Under the pieces are notes generated by a model, which saw only the letters and a list, made by a program, of their open reading frames with translations, did not search any database and was not told where the DNA came from. This document shows positions 1 through 11,231 of a stretch of DNA of 64,000 nt, in pieces. Each line of letters starts with the position of its first letter. The stretch's first letter is position 1. The position numbers and the translations under genes are program-made. This stretch comes from Coptis chinensis (Eukaryota > Streptophyta > Magnoliopsida > Ranunculales > Ranunculaceae): positions 59,851,501 to 59,915,500 of the forward strand of contig CM027377.1 in assembly GCA_015680905.1 (NCBI GenBank), in the 5' to 3' direction.

Positions 1-471
1 GTTAGACATAAGGAAGAACACACATTGGGTCCTTGTTGTCTTCAACTTCTTGACATGGACATGTTATGTGTACGATTCTTCAAAAGCACCGGAAAGCGAC
101 CTAAATTCAAAGTTGAAGGCATTTGGTGTGCTACTGCCTGTTGGCATATTGTTGCATGATACAAAGTGTATGCTGGATATCCAGTTGGGAAAGGACTGGG
201 AAATTGTGCTAAACAATATGCCAACAGGATATGTTCCAGCATACATGTATGCTGGATATCTAGTTTGTAGAGTGTGCTAAACAATATGATACATGGAATT
301 GCGGGTGTATGTTCTTGCATTTGCCGATTGTGTTATCAGGCATATGCCTGTTGTGTTTAGAAAAGACCCGTATTGCCTCCGAAAGGCCCTAGCAAAGGAC
401 TTAATAAACTGTGGGATTAATGAAGAGGAATTCAACAAGATCCGATTCAAGAAAGTGCGAGTTTGAAGTGG
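1..471 (+). pseudogene. Ulp1-like (C48 cysteine protease) gene, 3' end, copy 1
   Basis: This is the C-terminal part of a Ulp1/SUMO-protease-like domain of the kind common in plant transposon-associated gene families; the gene enters from the left edge. The C48 signature residues are readable: His in NTHWVLVV, Asp in YDSSKAP, and the catalytic Cys in DTWNCG followed by YVLAFAD. After the Cys an open tail runs VIRHMPVVFRKDP...KVRV and stops at 469-471. The gene is broken in two ways. One G is missing after the WNCG codons (near 308), putting the Cys and the tail in different frames. The stretch between Asp and Cys also carries extra duplicated and inverted DNA that copy 2 (near 60.02 kb) lacks. 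Copy 2 at 59.66-60.11 kb is clearly homologous, but has lost the C-terminal tail kept here. The family call is firm; whether any protein is made is doubtful. Confidence 0.8.
137..255. repeat. inverted repeat and 20-bp palindrome inside the Ulp1-like fragment
   Basis: CCTGTTGGCATATTGTT (137-153) is repeated as its exact reverse complement at 212-228. A perfect 20-bp palindrome, CCAGCATACATGTATGCTGG, follows at 236-255. The word TATGCTGGATATC occurs at about 170 and again at about 248. The homologous copy near 60.02 kb runs straight through this point without the extra bases, so these are local template-switch or fold-back insertions. Confidence 0.85.
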
Positions 472-981
472 CTATATATTGGATACTCAGCTTCATTGCT
501 CTCCTTGTTCAACTGAGAATGGTGAGTGCTTAGCTTGAGTCGTCAAATTACATATACTGATACCTAACTCCTAACTTAACTAAGTGATCATGATACTTTG
601 ATGGTCTAGTTCACTGACTTCATAATTTATGACACCTTCATGCACTTTGGCAATGTGACGCTGTTGCTAACCTTTTTGTTTTGGTCTGCTGGTCTTATTT
701 GCATTTGACAAATTGTTTAAGTCAAGGTCTTTTTTTATGATTACACTAGCATCAATTGTCGTAGGCACCCTATTTTTTACCTTCAGATGCAATAGCCTTG
801 TAACTTTGCATGGGCAGGGAGATCAAAAGAAACATGCAAAGAGTTTCCATTAACATGTCCAACTTTGTTACCTATACCAATATATACCTTGGTCTATTCA
901 TTGTAGGTTCTTATATATATTTCACATTCATTTATCATATTATTGATGCACTTTCTCAAAAGTCATAATAAATTTCTTATG
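472..981. other. 3' flank of the Ulp1-like gene, no gene seen
   Basis: AT-rich sequence with no long reading frame and no recognisable repeat family. It is the left flank of the element C insertion; the matching right flank resumes at 25055. Confidence 0.6.
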
Positions 982-986
982 TATAA
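982..986. repeat. target-site duplication of element C, left copy (TATAA)
   Basis: TATAA directly precedes the LTR end and is repeated exactly at 25055-25059, immediately after the other LTR. Confidence 0.9.
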
Positions 987-2455
987 TGATAATCGTAAAA
1001 TGAATAATTCTACTAATGAATAAAGCGATGAAACTCTAAACGAAAGTAAAACTAAAACTGCTTTGTTACTAGATTTATCAAATATATTTTTACTCTCAAT
1101 CCTATTGAGATATAGGGGAGTAAATGATTCGTTCCACTCCTAGTTCTTTAGCATGCGATGGTTTCGTGTCAACTAATCAGTCCAAAGTCTAATGAGAGAT
1201 TTACGAGGGGAATTCTATAATACGAGGTGAATTCAATTAACAAGTTACGAATAACGAAATGATAGAATGCTAAGGGTTTGAATCTAGATAAAGAATTAAA
1301 GGGAATTGAATCCACCTTAACTCGACTTAATCAACTAACAAAGACTCGTCGTGATCCAAATTGAATGCTTCACATATCAAAATAGTAATTCTAATCCCTA
1401 ATTATACATGGCATCTCTACCAATCAATAACTAGGATGTGAGGTCGTCCACCCATTCTCATGGCGAATCAACGACCTTCTAGAGTGGAATAAACTCTCAC
1501 GACGATTTCTAAGTTAACAAGGATCAAGCTTCATCAAGGCTTCTTCAACCCCCTCTAATGGAGGTTTAGCCATGAGTCATACTACTATCATTTCCCATTG
1601 AATTAAAACTAGACATCATATAAAACTTCTATCTTATGCAATTTTACTAAACAATAATTGAAATCTCAGGTAATAAATAGGAAATGAATAACAAATAATA
1701 AAGGAATTTAGATCTAAACAATTGTAAATGACAAAAATCAAAATGAACAAGAATCTACTATTTTATTTATCTAATCAAGCAATAACAATATTTTCAAGGT
1801 TTAATCTAAAACAAGGAATGAAATGAAACTAAACTTAATTAAAAATAATTAAAACTAGATCTAGAATTATCTATATTTTAGGTCTAATTAGCTACCCTTT
1901 ACAAAGAGCTAAACTTTCGTTTTTATATGCTTCAGATCCAAAAATCGTGTATGGGCTTGGAGCCATGTTTTGGGCCGGAAAATCAGGCCCAAAACCCAAT
2001 TCTTTCAGTCTGAAAAGGGCTCTTCAGCTGGATTTGGCTTCAACAGACTTTTCATCCACTTCTGCTCGACCAAGGCTTGGACCATTGGAAAGCTCTTTCC
2101 GAGCCGGTCGTTTTGGCATAGGGTAGGCCCAATTCCGAGGTCTGAGTCCAAAGATATGGTCTACGGAAGTTCTGCCGACTTATGCACTGTTTCTGCCCGT
2201 GTTGACTTTTCAGCTTTTGACCGAGCTTTACGAAGGCTTTGTCTCCTTGAATCTTGGCCTTTATCACAGAACTTCTTAGCAACCAATCCTTGCTCCTTTA
2301 TCTCGTCAAAGTAGCACATTTTTGCACATAATTGACTTTACTGCCTGAAATACATAAAAACACGTAATCAGTGTTAACTCTTATTTATTACTCATATAAT
2401 TGGTCTAAAAGTATGATTGTTAAGGTGTTAAAACTACAGTTTTGGGCTCTTATCA
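987..2455 (-). repeat. 3' LTR of element C
   Basis: Reads TGATAAGAGCCC...GATTATCA on the minus strand and matches 23588-25054 almost throughout; the main length difference is about 11 bases absent from the other copy near 24140. A TATAAAAA box lies at 1920-1927 (minus). Short ORFs on both strands of the LTR are not genes. Confidence 0.93.
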
Positions 2456-2470
2456 AACCACCCCCAAACA
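2456..2470 (-). promoter_or_regulatory. polypurine tract of element C
   Basis: On the minus strand TGTTTGGGGGTGGTT abuts the 3' LTR, preceded by a TTGAGGACAAGC word as in elements A, B and E. This is the expected plus-strand DNA primer of reverse transcription. Confidence 0.88.
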
Positions 2471-3198
2471 GCATTTTGCTTGTCCTCAAGCAAATATGAG
2501 AAATTATAATAAGTGACCAAAAATGGAGTTCTAACTAATCTCGTTTCGCTGAGTGCGATTGCATTGACCATATAGAACAAGGCCTTAAACTACTAGGAAT
2601 TCCCTAGTGGACGAGTTATAGCCTCGTGAGAGTTTTCCAGTGAAGGTACTCACAAACTTCATCTATACTACAACGACTAAGAAATAAAACTATTCTTTCC
2701 TTATTCATGCTCTAAATTAACTATACATCTCACTAGCAATGAATATAGAATAATCAAGTCGAAACCTAAGCTAATATATGCATAATAATAAATCTTCTAC
2801 AATAAACATATATACAATGAGTAATACTATGAAATGCAATAGCAGGTCCGTTTCTGAAAACTCGGAATAGCATCCTTAAGTAGGTCCTCACATAAATGTC
2901 AAGACAAAAACCACTCTAATTTTTCCGCTCAAGTTTCGCTACTCTAGTGTGCAAGTGGGCACACTTTACCTTACAACTCAATGACACACAAGGAAGCGGA
3001 GTCGATCAAACACATCTGCCACTTACTATCACACTAACCTATTCCTAATTGAGCTAGAGGTCTTTATTAGGTGTTGCGGGGTTTAGGAGATGGTTTAATA
3101 AGGAAGGAAATGGATATTCAAAAGGACCAAGTCTGAGATAATAGAGTCTTCGTATTATGTAACTAGAGAAAACCTTGTTATTCACTTTTGCTTCTACA
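2471..3198 (-). other. element C 3' noncoding region, LTR-proximal part
   Basis: No coding capacity. It contains a near-palindrome (2590-2610) conserved in all four LTR elements. The sequence matches the corresponding stretches of A, B and E before their PPTs. It is cut by element A at 3203/12291 and resumes at 12296. Confidence 0.8.
2590..2610 (-). promoter_or_regulatory. conserved dyad upstream of the element C PPT
   Basis: The arms are CTACTAGGAATT and CCCTAGTGG; the form in A and E is CCACTAGGG-AATT-CCTAGTGG. It lies about 120-140 bp before the PPT in every element of the window and could form an RNA hairpin. Confidence 0.6.
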
Positions 3199-3203
3199 CT
3201 TTG
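3199..3203. repeat. target-site duplication of element A, left copy (CTTTG)
   Basis: CTTTG precedes the left LTR and recurs exactly at 12291-12295. Joining the two flanks restores an uninterrupted element C sequence that matches the equivalent regions of A and B. Confidence 0.93.
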
Positions 3204-4263
3204 TGATAAGAGCCCAAAACTGTAGTTTTAACCCCTTAACCATCATACTTTTAGACCAATTATGTGAGTAATAATTAAGAGTTAATACTGATTACGTGTT
3301 TTTATGCATTTCAGGCTTCAAAGTGCATTATGTGCAGAAATGTGCCACTTTAGCGAGATAAAGGAGAAAAGGTCGGTTGCTAAGGAGTTCTGTGAATAAA
3401 GGCCAAGATTCAAGGAGACAAAGTATTTGTAAAGCCCGGTCAAAAGCTGAAAAGTCAACACGGGCAGAAACAGAGCACAAGTCAGCAGAACTTCCGAATG
3501 CCGTATCTTTGGACTCAGACCTCGGAATTGGGAGTATCTTATGTCAAAACGACCGGCTCGGAAAGAGATTTCCAATGGTCCAAGCCTTGACCCAATCAGA
3601 GGAGAAAAAGTGGACAAAATATCTGTCGAAGCCAACTGCAGCTGAAAAGCCCATTTTGGACTAAAGAAATTAGGTTTTGGGCCCGATTTTCCGGCCCAAA
3701 ACATGGCTCTAAGCCCATGCACGATTTTTGGATCTGAAAGTATAAAAACAAAAGTTTGACTCTTTGTTAGTAGGTAGATAGTTAGTTTAGAAAATAAATT
3801 AGGTTAGGAAAAGAAAAGTAGCCATTAAACCTTAGTTCTAGATCTAGTTTTAGATTAATTAATTAGCTTATTTCTTCAGTATTGAATCATTGTTTTTATT
3901 GTTCATTAGATTAATAAGTAGTTGTTATTCATTCAATCATATCTTGTTCTTATTGCTCTATTAGATTTATAAAGTTAATTACTTATTCCATAATGACATG
4001 TTCTTATTATTGTTCTTGTGTTGGGAATGGTAGTATATAAATTTCACATCAAATCATTACTCTCACCATTGTTCCTTTTGGGTTTGATTAGTTGAATTCA
4101 ATTTAAGTCTAGAGAGTTAAGAGTGGAATGAATCCTTACTCATTATATTGCATGATTATGTTTTGAGAGTAAGAAGAATTGATTTAAACATAAGAACAGT
4201 AGGATTACGTATTAGTGTTGTTAACATTAATATTTAGGATTCTACATCTTTTTATAGTTATCA
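3204..4263 (+). repeat. 5' LTR of element A
   Basis: Starts TGATAAGAGCCC and ends AGTTATCA. The TATAAAAA box is at 3741-3748. The first 100 bp or so are shared with the LTRs of B and C. Confidence 0.94.
3741..3748 (+). promoter_or_regulatory. TATA box in the 5' LTR of A
   Basis: TATAAAAA lies about 520 bp before the LTR end. The equivalent box in the 3' LTR is at 11768-11775. Confidence 0.6.
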
Positions 4264-4265
4264 AA

Positions 4266-4283
4266 TGGCGCCGCAGCCGGGGA
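4266..4283 (+). promoter_or_regulatory. primer-binding site of element A (tRNA-Asp type), duplicated
   Basis: TGGCGCCGCAGCCGGGGA begins two bases after the LTR and matches the 3' end of plant tRNA-Asp at all but two positions. About 30 bp later (4296-4319) the LTR end and primer site recur as TTATCAAATGGTGCCGCTGC, the form seen in B and C. The LTR/primer-site junction is therefore present twice. Confidence 0.8.
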
Positions 4284-4319
4284 ACTGTTCACGGGTTATC
4301 AAATGGTGCCGCTGCCATC

Positions 4320-5640
4320 TTAATCTCGTTTAAGACAAGAATTCAATTGCTTGAATCCAAGGGGCAATCCCCCATTCTCTACCCACCCACCCTTTTAATT
4401 TTTCATTCTTATTTCTTGAATTTTCGGAACTGTTCTTTGTTTCAGGCATAGGGCATGGATTCTGAGAGAAAAACACTATGGTGAAGGTATTTCTAAATTT
4501 TCGAAAATTCTGACAATTTTCATACATAATATTTAATGTGTTGTTGATTTACTGGAATATTTTCAGATTTTTCAAAGTTTGTTTACCTTGTGAAAAAAAT
4601 ACGATCTTTACAGTGCTGCATTTCAGTTTTCACACCGTATGTTCTTGAAAAACAGACAAGTAAGGTTACTTAGGGAGTTCTAAAAATTCTATAATTTTAA
4701 CAGGAGTATCTTTCCTAAGTCAAGAGTTTGTAGTAAAAATTTGACGAGTTTTTGAGTTGTTTTGACCTCCTAAATAGTAGAGTGTTTCCAGTGTGTTTCT
4801 CCAGTGTTGCAAACACTTAATATCTGGAACACTAGCCGATAAGGAGAGGTTGTAGAACTCCAATTGCTCTAAAGTTTTTACAGGAATAAGTAGGATCTGT
4901 CAGGAGTCTCCAGTAAAAATTTGGAAATTTTTGGCTTTGTTTTGATGGGTTAACCATTCGGTTGTTTGTATTGTGTCCGAAACCTATTTCGCAAACTTTG
5001 CAGGGCAGTAGAGAGACTTTCATAGCTCCGATTGATTTGAAATTTTACAGGCTACTTGATAGACGTCTTAGAAATTTTTTAAAAAAATTTCAAATTTTTT
5101 GGAGTAAGATAAAAGCCCTAAAACTCGAAAACCCTAAGGCGCGACCCGCGCCCAAACCGAGCGCGACCCGAGCTCAAACACTGGACATTCGAAAACCACG
5201 AAGACCACGACTGCGCCCATACCGAAGCGCGACCCGCTCAAAACACTGGACATTCGAAAACCCCGAGGCGCCCAGCTAAGCTTAAGCGAAGCGACCAGCT
5301 CAAACACTGGACATTCAAAACCCCGAAGTGCGACCCGCCAAACACACTAGACATTGAATTTCAGACCGAAGCACTGCACCCAAGTGAAGCGCGCAGCGCG
5401 CCGAGCTGATTTTTGCCGGATTTCCACATTTTTGTTTCGAACTTCGATTTTTCAAGTTTTTCAGTGTTCTAACTTGTTATATATACTGAACACGCGTAAA
5501 CAAGGCGTTATTCATAAGCGAAGCAGGGACGAATCGGTATTCCTTTCTTCCACACCTCGCATCTCCAGTTAGAGGTTTCTACTAGTATATCAGAATTGTT
5601 TGGAGTGTTGCATGTTTAGTTAAGTTCGACTTAGTCTTGC
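4320..5640 (+). other. element A leader with GC-rich minisatellite
   Basis: Untranslated leader before gag. From about 5130 to 5400 it holds four degenerate units of roughly 60 bp built on AAACACTGGACATTC and GCGCGACCCG. These are much more GC-rich than the flanks and related to the leaders of B and C. Short ORFs here are not conserved. Confidence 0.7.
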
Positions 5641-6856
5641 ATGAGATTAAGGTCTGGTCGAAGAAAAACAACTAACGTAATTACACGGCAACATCGACAA
5701 ACACGTCTATCTAGTATACCACCTATTATACCTCTAGCTACTATTCCACACACACCACCTGATATAATGGCTGAAGAAAGAGAGACTCCTCTCTCTGACT
5801 TCTACAAAGCCTTGAGCGATAGCCCCAAATCTTGCATCGTTCTAGCAGACCTAGTGGGGGATTTTCGAATCCCCCCAAATATTTTTAATTTGTTACCCGT
5901 TTTTCATGGTTTAGACCATGAAAAACCTTATCAGCACATGTGTAGGATTGAACAAGTCCTAACAACATTCCACCATCCCACGGTTGGTGTGGAACAAATT
6001 AAACTGAGGGTATTCCCTTTCACCTTAGCCGATAAGGCGGCGTCTTGGTTAACTGCCCAAACGCCAAACTCTGTGGACTCATGGGCTCAACTTGTTCAAT
6101 TGTTCATGGAACAATTTTACCCACCACTAAAGACAGATGAAATTCTTCAAAAGATTCATTTCTTCCGCCGAGAATCCTCATGAATCCTTTTGAGGAGGCA
6201 CGGAATCGTTTCACTAATATTCTCATTGAATGCCCAAGATCATAATCTTGTGAAAGACACGCTTTTGTTCGTGCTTTCTTCAAGGGCTTTCACATTATCA
6301 TAAGGAGGTTCTAGATATCATGACTCGGGGTAGTTTTCTTAGTAAAGGAGCCTTGGAGGCTTATAAATTCTTAGAAGATCAATCTAAGAAGAACAACAAT
6401 TGGGGAGGTAACGATTCCTCCCGCTCCTCTCCTTCTTCTCTTGAGGTTAAATATGATCCCGAGCTTAAAAATTTTATCGATGCCCTCACTAAAAAGGTAG
6501 ATGCCATCTCTGTTCAACAACAACCCACTCCAGTCATGAACATTAACTCTACTCGTTGTAATGTCTGTTGTAGTCTTGAGCATTCCAACTTCTATTGTCC
6601 TCTTGTCTATGCACAAACACCACCACAACCATCACACTTCAACCAGTTAACTCAACATCAAGGACAAGGGAACTTAGGTGACCAGAATAAAGGTTTAGTA
6701 CCCATAACCCAGAACTATCAACATCAAGACATGAACGTTCAACAAGCTTTAATTCTAATACAACCATCTATAGACAAAGTAGTAGTGACCTTGTTGGAGA
6801 AACAAAATCAAATTATGCAACAAAACTCCAACTTGATGAAAGATCAGCATGATTAA
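5641..6856 (+). pseudogene. gag polyprotein of element A (frameshifted)
   Basis: Gag forms the retrotransposon particle and binds its RNA. The start MRLRSGRRKT is shared with element C. The capsid-like core (Retrotrans_gag type) is recognisable by LRVFPFTLADKAASWL and QLFMEQFYPPLKTDE. The first frame ends at 6183, where a frameshift follows the FFRRESS codons; gag homology continues in other frames (from 6320). A CCHC zinc knuckle with Cys-x2-Cys-x4-His-x4-Cys spacing is kept (CNVCCSLEHSNFYC), followed by a Gln/Asn-rich tail. It reads as one decayed gag, not as several genes. The family is certain and the copy is non-functional. Confidence 0.88.
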
Positions 6857-7149
6857 AACTCTAATATGATGAAACAAACGATGCAAATGATGCAGTGTTT
6901 GTGCCAAAAGGTTATTGACATGTCTTCTAACCAAAATAATAACCAAACCGGCGTGTTTCCAAGTCAAGCAGTGCCTAATCCTAAGTCAACAAACACCGCT
7001 TTGAAATAAAGCAAGATTTCTTGTAATGGTAATATAAACCAAGGGGACCTACTGGCAGTCACTACTACCCTTCGTCAGTAGTAGTTGATAACCAAGTGAC
7101 TATGCCTAAAGATTACCCACAAACTAAAAATGATACCATACCAAATACT

Positions 7150-7994
7150 ATAATAGAAACTGAAGACCCTACAACCTGTAGAAGTACCCGGTTAAACCAC
7201 AACCAAAAAGGAAAATATTACAAGACCCAATAATAGAAAGTGAAGACCCTACACCTGTAGAGGTTCCAATATGGACACCTAGATGGAAAACGGATAGAGA
7301 TAAAGCAAAGACTAATAATACTTTTATCCCTTCTGCTAAAAATAGCGATAAAGCAACATATCCCCAAAGACTAGTTGTGTTTAAAAAGGACGAGAATTTT
7401 GATGAGATTAGGGAAGTGTTTAAAAATTTGACAATAAACCTACCTTTTCTAGAAGCTATAAAAAGTCTACCTGGACACACTAAGTTTCTAAAAGATTTGT
7501 GCACCAAGAAGAGGAAAACCAACATACCCCACGAGGCATTCTTAACTGAACAATATCCCTCTTTATCTGAACATAATGGAATTGTTAAGTACAAGGACCC
7601 TGGTCGTCCTACTGTACAATGCACCTTAGGTGATACCTTCATAACAACTGCTTTATTAGACCTGGAGGCGAGTGTTAACTTACTCCTTTTTTATTTATAT
7701 AAACAACTAGGTCTAACAAAATTTCAACCAACCAAAATGACTTTGCAGTTAGCCGATCGTTCTATTAAGTATCCCAAGGGTGTAGTTGAAAATATTCTCG
7801 TTAAAGTTCAGGATTTTTACTATCCAGCCGACTTTGTTATTCTTGACATAGAAGTTGCTCATGATTCCATTCCCATCATCTTAGGGCGTCCTTTCTTGGC
7901 AACTGCCAATGCCCAAATCAATTGTCGGGATGGCTCAATGACTCTTTCTTTTGGAAATCTTTCTGTAGAAGTTAACATGTTTAGACAAAAATAG
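7150..7994 (+). pseudogene. retroviral-type aspartic protease region of element A
   Basis: The conserved linker before protease is readable (INLPFLEAI; FLKDLC; NGIVKYKDPGRP). The protease follows with active-site region LLDLEASVNLL and the flap/core IILGRPFLAT. In C and B the active-site triad region is DLGAS; here it is DLEAS, so the catalytic Asp-x-Gly is lost. The longest open stretch is 7377-7994. Upstream sequence, 6860-7376, is a degenerate gag tail with repeated EDPTPVEVP-like segments. Confidence 0.85.
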
Positions 7995-8006
7995 GGACAA
8001 CTAGGT

Positions 8007-8966
8007 TTGCCTGTAGAAGGAGAAGTGAAGTACATTGAGAGTTTTTTACCTCACATTAGTGCGGCTAACACTTTAGTCCCCACACTAGTAGATACCCCTC
8101 TTATGGAAGAAGACAAGGATCACAATTTCTACTCCCTAGACGTAGATAACATCAAGGAGGATTCCCTTCGACTCTTTTGCAATCCTTTTTTTGCCTCGCG
8201 AAGTTCTCTCCTATTGACATCCATTCATCTCTTGCCATGCACGGAAGGAAGAAGAATTTTTTAAGCCCTCTATCCCAGTGATTCTTCTTACCCACCTATT
8301 GAGGAATGTCTTGCATATCTCAAGGCCTCTGATGATATAGAACTAAGAACACTAGTTGAACACCATTCACCCACCTCACATCGTCATGTCACTCATTCAC
8401 CTTCCATCACGAATGTTCCTCGCCCTCTACCTTTTCAAAGAACCATTGAGTTTGTACTTGACCTTGGCGTTTCTCCTATGCTTTATAACTATCTAAAACC
8501 AACTGGTGAAGAATTAACACCCAAGGACAAGCCACCTGACACTTTTTCATTTTTTCCATTTTTTCCTTCTCAAAATTATTCACATCCTACTTATCTTCCA
8601 CAACCATCAATTTTCTCACGTTCATTTACTTGGCATCCCCTTCGTAGGAGGACAAAGAAGAAACTGTATGCTCGATTAGGTTTTAGATCTATAAGGCTTT
8701 GCTCTCATTCCACTAAGCTACGTCATAGGAAATCTTGGTGCTTAATTCTGTTTGATGGTGCATTCCATGTTAATTATTTGTGGAAAGACCCACAACTTTT
8801 TCGATTGTTGATATATGGTAAACTGCATTTTAATACATATATATTAGATAAAGTCTCGAAAGTATCGACTACTAAAAGACTCATTTTATTCTTGATTGTA
8901 CTCCATTCTAATCTTATGTTATGGGAGTGCACCATTAAGGCAACCGGACCCTCCTTTTTGGAGTGA
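8007..8966 (+). CDS. conserved ORF replacing RT-integrase in A (function unknown)
   Basis: After protease, where C has reverse transcriptase, A has a different reading region: 8007-8264 and 8478-8966, with a disrupted stretch between. It shares clear blocks with 31261-32030 of B: TLVDTPLME, then PLPFQRTIEFVLDLGVSP, then PSIFSRSFTWHP, then the Arg/Lys-rich RRRTKKKLYARLG. I recognise no enzyme motif. Its presence in two elements with different LTRs argues for a retained domain rather than random filler. The last 30 or so codons overlap a noncoding motif and are probably not coding. The copy in A is broken. Confidence 0.55.
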
Positions 8967-11217
8967 GTGGTTGTAAGTGTCGGATTCTTAGTCTACGTTT
9001 CATGTGACTCACGATTTATCTCTTGCACTTTTTTCTCGTGGATTGAGTAGTGCTTCTCTATGGAGTGAGTTTCATTTTTATTTCTTTATCGTAATTTTGT
9101 TTTGTTTTTCTAAAAATCAAACATATAAAAACTAAATAAAATAAAAACATAAACATATATTAGTAAGTCTAGGGAATCTGACTTTAAAAGACCCAAGTTT
9201 TCGTACAATACCAACTTTCTGGAGTATAGGCCAAACAAAATTTTCAAACTTAAAAAGAGTTTTCCAATTTTGTTTGGGGGTGGTGTATTTTGGTATTCAT
9301 TTCAAATCATGTTGCCACCCTAAGCCTGTCTGTCATGTTTACTCCAAGTAGAGTTTGTGTTAGTTAAATGCGATACCCGGTTTAATTGTGCTTCATATTA
9401 TCATATCATCTTTACAATATTTCTGTTACAGGTACTGCCAATTTTTGCCACGTTTCTATGGTAAATTCTTTTCTTATCTCTTTACACTTTGAGGACAAAG
9501 CATTCGATTGTTTGGGGGTAGGATAGAAACATTTGCAAAAATTAGACACTTTTAGGATGTAAATTACGCACTTTTATTTATAAAATGTTAAAAATTATAA
9601 AAATTAGTTAGTTACATAATTTAATTGTGTTATTAAATTGTTTCATGAACCCCCTTCTCCCAAATTGTTTGGGGGTGGTATAGAAACACGGTGTAAATGT
9701 TAAGCATATATTAGGTTGTATATTACGTATTATTTGTCTTAAAAATAATAAAAATAAAAATAAAAAGTTTATGCTATACACTTAGGAATATTGGTATTGT
9801 TTCTTTCTCTATGCTCTTAATAATCTAGAAGTCTCCGTAGCTTTTGCATAAAAAAGTTTTTAGAAACTTAGGGTAATATGTAGGTAATAATCTTTGCATC
9901 TATCTATAAATATATTACATGAGTATCTATGATTGTTTGGCAGTAAGTTTGAAATCTAGGCTAGAGTACTTATTCTACAAATCCTGTGAGAATATAGCCT
10001 AAAGCCTTATATGAGTGAAACATTTGAGAAATGACACAAGGGAGAAGTATATTCCGAATAGAGAAATCACACATCCACTTGCTTGACCACTATACCATAT
10101 CCTATGCGAGAATTTAGGCCCTCTTTGGATCGATATAGCCAGAAATTCAAACCTATGAATTATTTTTCGCTAGTCGCCCCTCTGAGCCTTTCTTTAGCCT
10201 TTCATAAACCACAAATCCTTTACCCTGTTACAAACCAAAACAAAATAAAAAATTCAACCTACCCAATTTAGATAAGTCTGAGAATAGAATGAGGAAGAAA
10301 GAAGAAGAGAAAAACCTGTGTAAACAAAAGTTAGTTAATTGCTTCAGAAAATAAAGAAAAGAAGTTTCCATCCAAAGAAAAGAAAAATAAAAATAGAAAT
10401 AAAATAAAAACTCTAAAAAATAGAATAAAAGGAGTCAAAAAGCCAAAGAAAAAGAAAAAAAAATATGGCTAAGGATGGAAACAAAGTGTAGAAGCAAAAG
10501 TAAATAACAAGGTTTTCTCTAGTTACATAATATGAAGACTCTATTATCTCAGACTTGTCCTTTCTGAATATCCATTTCCTTCATTCTTAAACCATCTCCT
10601 AATCCCCGTAACACCTAATAAAGACCTCTAGCTCAATTAGGAATAGGTTAGTGGGATAGTAAGTGGCAGATGTGTTTGATCAACTTTGGCTTCCTTGTGT
10701 GTCATTGAGATTGTAAGGTAAAGTATGCCCACTGCACACTGGAGTAGCAAAACTTGAGTGGAAAAATCAGAGTGATTTTTGTCTTGACTTTTATGTGAGA
10801 ACCTACTTAAGGACGCTATTCCAAAGTTTCAAAAACGGACATGTTACTGCATTTCATAGCATTACTCATTGTATATATGTTTATTCGTAGATGATTGATT
10901 ATTATGCATATATTAGCTTAGGTTTCGACATGATTATTCTGTATTCATTGCTAGTGAGATGTATAGATAATTGAGACATAAATAAGGAAACAATAGTTTT
11001 ATTTCTTAGTCGTTATAGTATAGATGAAGTTTGTGAGTACCTTCACTGAAAAACTCTCATGAGGCTATAACTCGTCCACTAGGGAATTCCTAGTGGTTTA
11101 AGGCCTTGTTGCATATGGTCAATGCAATCGCGACTCGATTGAAAGCGAGTAGATAGAACTCTATTTTTGGTCACTTATTCTAATTTCTCATCTTTGCTTG
11201 AGGACAAGCAAAATGCT
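8967..11217 (+). other. element A 3' noncoding region with G-tract modules
   Basis: No gene. It holds three PPT-like G-tracts (about 9272-9284, 9489-9522 and 9666-9679) and the motif AGTCTAGGGAATCTGACTTT near 9166. From about 9,740 it matches the 3' noncoding regions of B, C and E. Confidence 0.75.
11076..11096 (+). promoter_or_regulatory. conserved dyad upstream of the element A PPT
   Basis: CCACTAGGG-AATT-CCTAGTGG, an almost perfect palindrome with one unpaired G, followed by TTTAAGGCCTTGTTGCATAT as in E. Confidence 0.6.
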
Positions 11218-11231
11218 GTTTGGGGGTGGTT
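11217..11231 (+). promoter_or_regulatory. polypurine tract of element A
   Basis: GTTTGGGGGTGGTT directly before the 3' LTR, preceded by GCTTGAGGACAAGC. Confidence 0.88.

Noticed and set aside
1970..2314. ORFs inside LTRs on both strands (also 3318-3722, 11346-11749, 24507-24885)
   Set aside because: They recur in every LTR copy in conflicting frames; LTR sequence, not genes.
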